Shown here: piece after piece, positions 1 through 16,565 of the stretch
Position numbering within the stretch: position 1 is the first letter of the stretch
Layout: each line of letters opens with the position of its first letter
Assembly (NCBI GenBank): GCA_013399305.1
Contig: VXAI01000632.1
Coordinates: 6,226 to 70,225 of the forward strand
DNA length: 64,000 nt
Source of the DNA: Rostratula benghalensis
Lineage: Eukaryota > Chordata > Aves > Charadriiformes > Rostratulidae
Direction: 5' to 3'
Notes under the pieces: model-generated
The model's input: the letters and a program-made list of their open reading frames with translations, nothing else
What the model was told of the DNA's origin: nothing
Databases searched by the model: none
Position numbers and translations under genes: made by a program

Positions 1-1177
1 TGAGTACCTTAAAGAGACCATCATGTGCTTCCTACTTTTTAAACCTGCCCCATTATTCACACAAGTACAGGTTTAGCCAGATTCAAGGATTATGTTCATA
101 CCAAAGCCTTCATTGTATGCAAGTTCGGTCCTTAACTTTCCAGAGTTTTTTCTGTTACTGTGATTTGAATACAATTTCAGAGTAAGATTTCACCTCAGGA
201 GAAGGGAGTCCTGGGGGAAGTTTAAATATATGAGTAAAGCAAGAAGAAAGAGTCCTTTAAACAGTCACCGCTACACTGAAAATAAGCAGAGAAGTTTTGT
301 AGCAAAGAGTGTTCTTTTTCATTAAAAAAAAAATAAATTTACTGACAAGGGAAGTCCTGTCACATACCGCTAAGGTGGAACTATTTATTATCTACAAAAT
401 GTCAAAAAGCAGAACTTGCCAGAAATGGCAGTTCTTTCCTTCTGACAGTTTAAGAAGTGAGGAAAGCAATGGCTCACTTTCCACATTTCCTCCCTCATTT
501 CAGAATCGGACACCTGGTCCTCAAGGAAAGCACCGGAAAAAAAAAAAAAAAAAAGTCAAAACCCCTTCTTTCAGGTCAGGAAGAGTTTTGGTGCAAAGTC
601 TGATGAGACCAATCCAGAAACCCAGAGTATGGATGGAGACGCAGCAACAGCAGCTTTAGCTGACACATTTTACCTTCAGAGACAACGGACCTGGAGCAGA
701 GTTACTGCAGAGCTGGTACCTTCAAAAGCCACTGCAATCCAGTCTCATGATCCTCTATCCATACTCTGGGTTTGCAGAACGTCAAGCAAATAAAAAAAAA
801 AAAATTATCAAGACCAGTTAAAATGCCAGGAGGAACTGAAAAGGCTAAAGAAGGTTCTTGCCCTGTGCAGAAAGGAATTCTCATAAGAAGTCCCAGTGCT
901 GACAAGAGAATGGGGATATGAAACCCTCTCATGGCTTGGAAGAGGGAAATACCAACCAAGCCCTCGGTTCAACAGCTAGAAGTGGAAATTTTGGGAAGGT
1001 CCCAGGGGCCACGGAGTCACGTCTGCTACTTTCGGTATCATCAGGCCTGGATCAATGCCTTCTGCCACTGCCACCTCTCTCTGGACTATTGCCACCTCTC
1101 TCTGGGCACTTTCCATCCTGGGAACTCGGTCCTAGGCTGGGCAGAGGAACGTGAAGGGCAGAACCCGCTGTATTCAC
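1..1177. other. Rag GTPase intron (partial), no exon seen
   Basis: Intronic sequence downstream of the last visible Rag exon. It holds an A18 run (537-554), a 17-base inverted repeat (618-634 and 757-773) and a short imperfect tandem repeat with a 21-base period (1070-1105). I saw no continuation exon on the minus strand. Confidence 0.7.
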
Positions 1178-9078
<7,901 letters not shown>

Positions 9079-9838
9079 CACCCACCTACAGAGAGAAGAC
9101 CACCTTCTTACATTGCTCTACTCTACTATGGGCTTCACTCCCACCCCCAAATCCCACCCGCAGAAGCACCCTGCACAAGGGGAAGCGCTCCAACACAGAC
9201 ACCATTCCCCCCCGGCCTCCACCAAGCGCCTGACAGCTTCTGCTCCAGGCGGCGGGGGGGGGGAAATTCTAGCAGAAGCCCCCCACACCGCTGCCAGAAA
9301 CCCCTCCGAGGCGCCCGTGATGACCAACGCTCCCTTAATTACACGGCCCAAGCAGGCCTAAGCAGGACCAGCGCAGGAAGGCAACGGGAGACACCGGCTG
9401 CGTTCTCCAAGCACAGGGCAACTAGGGCTCACAGGGCCGCCCTCACCCCCAACCCCTTCCCCGCCCCCTCGGGATGCTCCGGAGCCCCCACCCAACAACA
9501 CAGAGACCTGCCCCCCACCCTAGGCCGGTGCCTTCAAGCGTCCCGCACCCCCCAGAGTTCCCTCAGCCCCTCCGGGCCCGGCTCGGCCAGCGCCGCCCCC
9601 CTCTACCTCTAGCCGCAATAGGCGCCTCCCGGGCCGGCTGGACAGTGCCCGCGGGCGGCGGAGCTCGGCGGGACGGAGCGCCCCCCGTCCCAGCTCCGGG
9701 GTAGGCCTCAAAGCCGCGGCTTGGCGTGATCCCGCCGCCCCGCCGGGGTCTCGCCGCGCCCGGGGACCCCCTGCCCCGCCCCGCCCCCCTCCCCCCCCAG
9801 CGGCGCTCACGAGACCCAGCGCTCGGCGGCCGCCGCCA

Positions 9839-9848
9839 GTCACGTGAG
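9839..9848 (+). promoter_or_regulatory. CLEAR-like E-box GTCACGTGAG
   Basis: Nine of ten bases match the CLEAR consensus GTCACGTGAC bound by TFEB, TFE3 and MITF. It lies next to the likely first-exon donor of the Rag gene. Confidence 0.7.
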
Positions 9849-9894
9849 CGCCTCTACCCCGCCCTCTCCCGCGCGCACCCCCCTTCCCTCCCCC

Positions 9895-9904
9895 GTCACG
9901 TGAC
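9895..9904 (+). promoter_or_regulatory. Perfect CLEAR palindrome GTCACGTGAC
   Basis: Exact ten-base match to the CLEAR element of lysosomal gene promoters, 56 bases from the first copy (start to start) and inside the Rag promoter island. USF or MYC/MAX could also bind CACGTG, but the flanking GT and AC favour TFEB/TFE3. Confidence 0.75.
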
Positions 9905-10016
9905 GCGGGGGGGTGGCGAAGCACGGGCCGTCATCTGGGGTGGGGACAGCGCGGCCCTGTCAGGCGCGGGGGAAGGTGGGGCTATGAGGCAAGCGGCTGA
10001 AGCAATATTCAGTGCC

Positions 10017-10088
10017 TCCCATATGGTCTAGCGGTTAGGATTCCTGGTTTTCACCCAGGCGGCCCGGGTTCGACTCCCGGTATGGGAA
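10017..10088 (+). tRNA. tRNA-Glu (UUC anticodon)
   Basis: Complete cloverleaf. The acceptor stem is TCCCATA/TATGGGA, the anticodon stem CCTGG/CCAGG encloses a seven-base loop TTTTCAC with anticodon TTC, and the T arm contains GGTTCGACTCC (B box). The A box is TGGTCTAGCGGT. The discriminator base is A and no intron is present. A run of nine T at 10097-10105 is a typical Pol III terminator. It appears functional. Confidence 0.96.
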
Positions 10089-10096
10089 GCTTCAAG

Positions 10097-10105
10097 TTTT
10101 TTTTT
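10097..10105 (+). terminator. Pol III T-run terminator of tRNA-Glu
   Basis: Nine consecutive T, eight bases after the tRNA 3' end; this is the standard RNA polymerase III stop signal. Confidence 0.85.
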
Positions 10106-10689
10106 CCCCTCCCCCCCTCTTCCTTTCCGCCACTCTACGGGGAGGCGGCAGCACCTTCCCGTTTTCTCCTCGGCGTCTCCTCTCGCTTTCCCTCCCCCCG
10201 TTTTTGCACCATTTCGGGCAAATTTCTCCAACCCCGGGGAGCCTCCTGGAGCTTCACCGCTGCACATCCTGCCTCCCACCTCTGCTTCAAACGCTCGGGT
10301 ACATGTGACAAGGGAGCACCTCACCAGAAAACACGGGTTAATCGTCCTTATGGGTTTGTGGTTTTTTTTTCTCTCATGCGGGCAAAAAAATTGCAGCTTG
10401 CGCCGCGCAGCCTGTTTTAAATTCCCCCCCGGCCACCGCGCAACGGGCTGCAATGCAATTCCAATACAGCCGCTGAAGACAGACAGATGTCCACACGCAT
10501 TACAGATATACATAAATAAGCACATATGGATAGCTATAGGTGAAGAAAGCCTCTTGGCAAATCCAGCGCTGTCCCACAGCAGCCACAGTGGGGTGGGAGC
10601 CTTTCCAGTCCCTCAAGGGGCTCCAGGAAAGCTGGGGAGGGACTCTGGATCAGGGAGGGGAGCCCTAGGTCCAAGGGGTCTGACCACTG

Positions 10690-11070
10690 CGGGGCCTCTG
10701 CCAGGGCTCTGCCACCCTCACAGGGAAGAAGTTTCTTCTCATCTTCAGATGGAACTTCCCATGTTCCAGTTTGTGCCCGTTCCCTCTGGTCCTGTCCCTG
10801 GGCACCACTGGAAAAAGCCTGGCCCCATCCTCCTGACACCCCTCCTTGAAGTATTTCTAGGTGTTGATCAGATCCCCCCCAGCCTTTTCTTCTCCAGAGT
10901 AAAAAGACCCAAGTCCCTCAGCCTTTCCCCATCAGAGAGATGCTCCAGGCCTCTCATCACCTTGGTGCTCCTCTGCTGTACCCTCTCCAGCAGTTCCCTG
11001 TCCTTCTGGAACTGGGGAGCCCAGAACTGGTCCCAGTGCTCCAGATGGGGCCTCCCCAGTGTGGAGCAGA
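10690..11070 (-). mobile_element. CR1 LINE fragment, antisense
   Basis: Minus-strand CR1 3' region. It has the diagnostic segments GGGAAGAAGTTTCTTCTCAT, TTCTCCAGAGTAAAAAGACC, ...CCTCAGCCTTTCCCCAT and the GCCCAGAACTGGTCCCAGTG block. The 3' terminal repeat is missing. It is old and diverged. Confidence 0.85.
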
Positions 11071-11582
11071 GGGGGAGATGACTTTAATCCCCCAACTGCC
11101 TCTCACCCCCCGGGCTCTCCTCGGCGGCAGCCACCTGAGTTTTGGCGGGAAAAAAAAAGATCCTTGAGTACAAACATCCCCTTCCCCCAAACAGAGAGTG
11201 CGAGGATGGTCCCACACCTCGAAAACCACCCCAAAAATCTCCTGCGGTGCTTCTCAGGGCGGCGGCGGCGCCGCTGCTGTGAGGGTAAATACACACGGTC
11301 ACAGGGGACGAAACCCTCCCGGGATTCCGGCCCCCCGCACGCCTCAGCCCTCCCGCCGACCCAGGAGAGACCCTCCTCGGCCGCCCCGCGAGTCCCAGCC
11401 CCGAATCGCTCCTCAGTCCACCCGTAGGGCCCCGTTCCTCCCAATCTCTCATCCTCCGCCGCCATGACAGCCGGGCCGGAAATAGCGTAACCGCGCTTCC
11501 GGTGGCGTCACCAGCACGCGCCCGTTGCTCTCCGTCCTGCCGCTCTGCGGCGGCTGGCGCCGCTCCAGATCCCCCCCCCCCC

Positions 11583-11710
11583 NNNNNNNNNNNNNNNNNN
11601 NNNNNNNNNNNNNNNNNNNNNNNNNNNNNNNNNNNNNNNNNNNNNNNNNNNNNNNNNNNNNNNNNNNNNNNNNNNNNNNNNNNNNNNNNNNNNNNNNNNN
11701 NNNNNNNNNN
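11583..11710. other. Assembly gap (128 N)
   Basis: Run of N flanked by C-rich sequence on the left and CGGGGG on the right. The missing bases are probably extreme-GC sequence within the island. Frames spanning it cannot be trusted. Confidence 0.99.
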
Positions 11711-11839
11711 CGGGGGAGCCGCCGGTGGGGCCGGGGCGGCCTGTGAGGGCCGGCGGAGGCCGCAGCAAGGACGCACGGCGCATGCCGGAGGCGCGCGGCT
11801 CCCTGGCGCCCTCTCTTGGCCGGTCCCAGCCCCGCTTTC

Positions 11840-11849
11840 GCGCATGCGC
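11840..11849 (+). promoter_or_regulatory. NRF1 site GCGCATGCGC
   Basis: Perfect palindromic match to the NRF1 consensus, in the CpG island next to a second imperfect copy near 11776 (GGCGCATGCC). Such sites mark constitutive promoters of housekeeping genes. Confidence 0.7.
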
Positions 11850-11900
11850 CGCCAGCCTTTTCCCTGTAACCGCGCCATTTCCCCGGGCACCCCTGCCCTT

Positions 11901-13920
11901 CGGGGCCTGTTCCCCCCGGTGCCTCCCAGCCTTCCCCCCCTCCGTTCATGGTGACAGCTTCGTATTCTCCATGCTGGATTTGTTTCTGACAGGTGCTAAA
12001 GAAATACGTTACACGATCTCTGTTACCGAAAACTGGGTTTTTTTGGTTTTTTTTCAGTGTCCCTTGGTGCAGGAAGGGATGAGGGAAGGCGGGGGTGGCA
12101 CCCACATCTCCTCCTTCCCTTTCAAAGCCTGCAGCAGTGGGAGGTGCTGCTCTGGCTGTGTCACAACCCTGGGCAATGCTTAAATGGGCCGTGAGGGTGA
12201 AAATTCAACCGGAGGAGTAGCCTGAGAGAAGAACAGCATCAGGAAAAAGCAAAGAGGATGCTGAGGGGTTGAGGGGACGCTGGGGGGAACCCCAGCCTTT
12301 CTGGAAGGAACAGCCTGGACTTAGGCACAGCCTCGGGGACGGAGAAATGAGTTACTCCAGCCCAGAGGAGATTATGTCCTTTTAATTGCCACCTTTAATT
12401 AGCAAAAGTGATGCAAAAGCAGAAGGGACTTGAAGTGTCTACAGCGCAGCGCACTGTGGAGCACGTGCAAAGTTAAAAAAAAAAAAAACCCCACAAAAAA
12501 ACCTGAACAATCATAAAAAGCCCTGAGAAGGAATCTGAAGGAAACTCGGCCTCAGAAGGAGCGACGTGGCTCCGAGGAAGGCGGGGGGGTGGCCGCCATG
12601 CTCCCAGTTCGGGAATGTGCTCTGCCGGCGGGACAGCGGCCGCAGCAGAAAATGACACCGAGTGGAAGCCAGAGGTCCCTCAATTCCAGGCATTGCAAAG
12701 CGCTGTGCTGGTGTGCCACCCGCTGGGTGACAGAAAGGTTTGTAACTGAGGGGATGACAAGCAAACGGTCAAAAGTGGGCAGCCCCGGCGTTCCTGTCTT
12801 GGGGAAAACGACAGCAGCCATCAGTCCTTGGGGAGGGAGCTGGCTGATCTGAGGAGCGGTTTTTCTAAGTCGAGGGAAAAGCAGAGGCAGCAGCTCCACA
12901 GAAGGGAAAAAGGAGCCAGGCAGAACTGGACGCAGGTGCATAACAGCAGCCTATCAAAAGTGGCATTTAGTGATTTTTTAAAAATGGAAACGACCATCTT
13001 TCGGAAAGGTGTTGGGTGCTGTGGGGCGGTTTTTGCCCAAGTGCTGTGCTGCAAACGCTGCAGACAGCAGCATTATCGTCTGCTACCACCTGGTTCCTGG
13101 TGTATGTGGAACCCTGAGTCTCTGCCATCACACAGCTGGTTTTGTAGCTGGAGAAGCAGCAACTCCTGAAAGCAAAATCCAGAGCAACAGCCATGTAGCA
13201 CATCAGTTGTAACAGTCCTTTGCCCCGTGAGTACAAATAATAATGGATCCTGACTTCAAGGGAGCCTCCAGACTGACTTACAGCCGAGTATTATTAATAT
13301 TGGAGGCAGAAACTGCTTGGAGGGACCTGAACAGCAGCGGATGAAAATGGTTCAGCAAGAGGAGCATTGGAGATGGCCCAACAGGTTGCTGTTACTGGCA
13401 GGAGGAGTAACAGCACCCCTCCTCACCACGAGAAACGGGGTTTCTCTGGGTTGGAGAGACGGAGGCAGCTGGATGCTGGCTCCATTCCATTTTACTCCCT
13501 CAGTCAGTTCATCTCTTTGTCTCAAATGTGTAAATATTGTCTCTTTTCCTTCTCACACACAGGATCTGATAACAAAACAAAACAGAAAGAGGAAAAGCAA
13601 AGCTAAGCCAGGAACAATGAGCAATATCCACGTGGTTGGAACAGCTTCTTTATTGCCCTGTTCCACTAGCACTAAGCAGTAGTTACCCAGACAGCTCCAG
13701 GTTCTTACCCAGGCTGGGACAACTCCATCTGGAGCAGGTTCTAGTGATATCAAGGGGCCCCTCGTTGCATTTCTGCTCCTTTATTTTACCCAGTTCATTA
13801 GGTATTATTGAAAAAAATCTGTTTTCCCATCCTCTCTCATGTTACCCGTCCCCATTTGTAACTAGAGCTCCAAAACCTCTGATATGGAGAATGGGGGTGT
13901 GGGGGTAGTAACAGTAGATC
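11901..13920. other. Non-coding stretch, nothing assigned
   Basis: Moderate GC at the left and AT-rich to the right. Open frames up to about 130 codons show no domain and poor splice context. An A-rich run lies near 12475. I see no gene or repeat that I can name. Confidence 0.5.
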
Positions 13921-14345
13921 ATCACAGAATCGGTCACAGACTATCAGGGATTGGAAGGGACCTTGAAAGCTCATCCAGTCCAATCCCCCTGCCAGAGCAG
14001 GAACACCCAGAGCAGGTCACACAGGAATGTGTCCAGGAGGGGTTTGAATGTCTCCAGAGAAGGAGACTCGACAACCTCTCTGAGCAGCCCCTTCCAGTGC
14101 TCCCTCACCCTCACCCTGAAGAAGTTTTCCCTCATATTTAAGTGGAACCTCTCATGTTCCAACTTGTACCCATTGCCCCTTGTCCTATCATAGGCCGTCA
14201 CTGAGAAGAGCCTGGCTCCATCCTCCTGACACTCACCCTTTACATATTTAGAAACATTCATGAGGTCCCCCCTCAGTCTCCTCTTCTCCAAGCTAAAGAG
14301 ACCCAGCTCCTTCAGCCTTTCCTCATACGGGAGATGCTCCACTCC
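13921..14345 (-). mobile_element. CR1 LINE 3' fragment, antisense
   Basis: Begins with the CR1 3' end ATCACAGAATCGGTCACAGA and continues through the CCAGTCCAATCCCCCTGCCA block to the TTCTCCAAGCTAAAGAGACC segment. It is truncated at the 5' end. It is the same subfamily as the plus-strand copy at 50.0-50.5 kb, sharing the ACCCATTGCCCCTTGTCCTA motif. Confidence 0.95.
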
Positions 14346-15041
14346 TAGCTCTAAAGCCTATGCCTTGGACTCTGCCCAGCTGCTGGGGATGTTCCTTCGG
14401 AAACTGATTGCCTAAATCAGCCCCCATGGGGGAGAAAAGCAGCGCCAAGCCCTACCCCATGGCATTTCCCTGCCAAGTTGTTGGGCTACAAACAAACAAA
14501 CAACTGGGGGAGCCCCAGCCCTTTGGTGACAGCCTGGTGAAGGCCATCAGGAACCCAGTATTTCTATTTAGCAGCAAAGGGAAGTGTGGCAGAGCGAGGA
14601 TTCACTTGCAGGACATAAAAGAATGTGTTCTGGTAGAGGGTGATGGCACCACACTCACCCACGAATGCAGCTTCTTAATGACATCCTCAGGTCTCATTGA
14701 GACGAGCCCCTCAACAAGGGCTTGGTGGCATCAGTGGTGTCATTTTACAGAAAAAAAATAAGCCAAATCTATTCTTGTGACCCAGGTTTATTTCTAAAAA
14801 AATACAGACTTGGTTATCAAGGGCTCAAATTCCCCAGAACCAAAAGCACTGTGTAGGAAATGACCCTGCAGAGACACGGTGCTGCGGTGACGTCCCTGTT
14901 GCTCTGCAGCTGTCACCCTTTTCTTTTATATAAATTTGGAGCCAAGAGGGGCAAAACTTGCACAACGAAAAAGCTCCTCTGGCTATTGTGTTTTCCTGTG
15001 CTGGCACACACATCCACAGGCCCTGCAGAAAGACACATACA

Positions 15042-15062
15042 CCCCCCCACCCCCACCCCCCC
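15042..15062 (-). other. C-rich tract, G-quadruplex candidate on minus strand
   Basis: Plus strand reads C7-A-C5-A-C7. The complementary strand therefore has G7-T-G5-T-G7, enough for four G-runs of three with short loops. No gene context. Confidence 0.6.
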
Positions 15063-16185
15063 AAGCCTTTCTGGGCTATTGCTCGCTACAGCAAGTATTA
15101 AAAAGGAGAAAAAGCCCCAAACCACCCAAAAAACCAACAAAACCAACCAACCCAAACTATCAGGCACAAGAAATACTCGCCCCAGCGCGCGCAGAGGGGA
15201 TTAAGGGCTGCTGGCAGCTGCAGCAAGGGCTTGGGGAAAGATGGAGAGCTCCAGCAGCCTCAGAGACATAATTCACAGCAGATGCCTTTGCTGCGGGTTC
15301 TCTCTCTCTCCCCCGGTGCGATAATGATCCTGATTTATTGGCACAGATAAGAGCAGCACCCTCTTCGCCAGCGCTGTGCTGTCTCTGCAGCCCGCCCGGG
15401 CTCTTATTAATACTCCTTATCCCTCCCCTTTCAGAAAGAGCAGCGGCACGAGGCGGCGGAGAAGCTGTTGCCTGGAGATCAGACCGTGACGTTGATAGCC
15501 AGGCCGTGCGGTTTCACCAAGCATTATTAACCAAACCCCTGTGGTTTTGTATGGATTCCAGGTTGTAAGTAGGTTTATAGGGTGGTGGTATTAACACAGG
15601 CAGGGAGGACAGACGGCACCGGTGGCAGCAGGCTCCATAGTTCAGCTTTGCCATCTGCACGCTGTAAGGTGAAACAATTCTCACATCCCGGGCTCGTAAA
15701 TGTGGGAAATGTTTTCTAGAATCAGATTTGGATTTTAAACTTCGGCTTTCTGAGCACTATTGGGGATTTTTCCTTCCATCCTTTGAGGAATCCCAGCCTG
15801 CTGTTTGGAACCAAAGTGTCACATGACATTCAGGACGGGTGACAATCCCTGCTGGGCGGTTCGCGTGGCTTTCAGCACGTGGCAGCCCATACAGCAACAG
15901 CACTGTTTGCATCCAGCACTTCACAGATACAGGCTGAGCCTGGACCATAAATACAACACCCCACTCATTTATGTCAGTACTGCCTCCACACCATCATGTG
16001 GCCCAAAAGACTCCAAAGGGAAAGCCCCGTTCGCTTGGGACTTGTGTCTTGCTCTCTGGCCCACGGGCTACATCAGACCCCGAGGGACAGACGGAGTGCT
16101 TGGCAACGCGGACCCACTCCCTCTTGTCTGGTACAAAGCTCATCTTGTAATTTGCATGGCAGGATCCGTGGGACCCTGCCAGTCT

Positions 16186-16335
16186 ATCACTGAGCATCCC
16201 AGAATGAATCCCAGAATTCCCCCAACCCCAGAGCAAGTCCCACAGGAACATGTCCAGGCGGGGTCTGAGTATCTCCAGAGACGGAGACTCCACCTCCTCT
16301 CTGGGCAGCCTCTGCTAGGGCTCTGCCACCCTCAA
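16186..16335 (-). mobile_element. CR1 LINE fragment, antisense
   Basis: Diverged 3' CR1 piece with CCCACAGGAACATGTCCAGG, ...GAGACTCCACCTCCTCTCTG and GGCTCTGCCACCCTCA segments. It lies about 100 bases upstream of the first recognisable exon of the 16.4-18.4 kb gene. Confidence 0.85.
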
Positions 16336-16436
16336 AGTGGACCTGCCTCCCTTGGTGCCAGGGCCAGGCTGGCAGCAGGAGGGCTGCTGTGCCAAGGCAG
16401 CCCCCTCCATCACACACCTTCTCCTCCTGCCCACAG

Positions 16437-16565
16437 GTTGCCAGCAGGCAGCCAGAGGAAGCACCACAAGGCAGGCAGAGCCCGGCCTTGTGCCTCCATG
16501 GGGACAGGCTGACACAGCTCTCCTGCCCAGAGAGCTTGGTGGCCAAGGAGATCCACCACACAGAG
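16437..16565 (+). CDS. Unrecognised gene, first identifiable exon
   Basis: A 129-base, phase-0 exon between acceptor CTGCCCACAG and donor CAGAG|GTAGGG. It codes VASRQPEEAPQ... to KEIHHTE. At least one earlier exon carrying the start codon must exist but was not found. Confidence 0.5.

Larger units (their letters stand above)
9440..9960 (-). promoter_or_regulatory. CpG-island promoter of the Rag GTPase gene
   Basis: Very GC-rich, CpG-dense block immediately 5' of the first coding exon, with runs of C and no TATA box. A candidate 5'UTR splice donor, CTGGGTCTC|GTGAGC, sits at 9810 on the minus strand. If it is joined to the acceptor at 9086, the frame before the ATG is closed by a TGA at 9841-9843, which supports translation starting at MPSTAM. 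The transcription start is therefore probably at about 9.83-9.95 kb. Confidence 0.75.
11240..11900. promoter_or_regulatory. Second CpG island with assembly gap
   Basis: CpG-dense block with ETS-like sites (CCGGAAAT near 11474 and CTTCCGG near 11496) and an NRF1 palindrome, interrupted by 128 N. This looks like a housekeeping, possibly bidirectional, promoter. A minus-strand ATG at 11465 with good context opens a frame beginning MAAEDERLGG, and an overlapping plus-strand ATG at 11464 gives only eight codons. I cannot assign a gene in either direction. Confidence 0.65.

Noticed and set aside
9520..9924. 134-codon Gly/Arg-rich frame on the minus strand
   Set aside because: A by-product of the CpG island; the Rag 5'UTR runs through it and the frame is not linked to the real start.
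10305..11081. 258-codon frame on the plus strand
   Set aside because: Second half lies within an antisense CR1 copy; first half is tRNA-flanking sequence. Not a gene.
11502..11954. Frames crossing the N gap
   Set aside because: Translated through unknown bases; meaningless as coding evidence.
15805..16512. 235-codon plus-strand frame just upstream of the unrecognised gene
   Set aside because: Right part is CR1 and then reads the 16437 exon in a different frame; no splice support.
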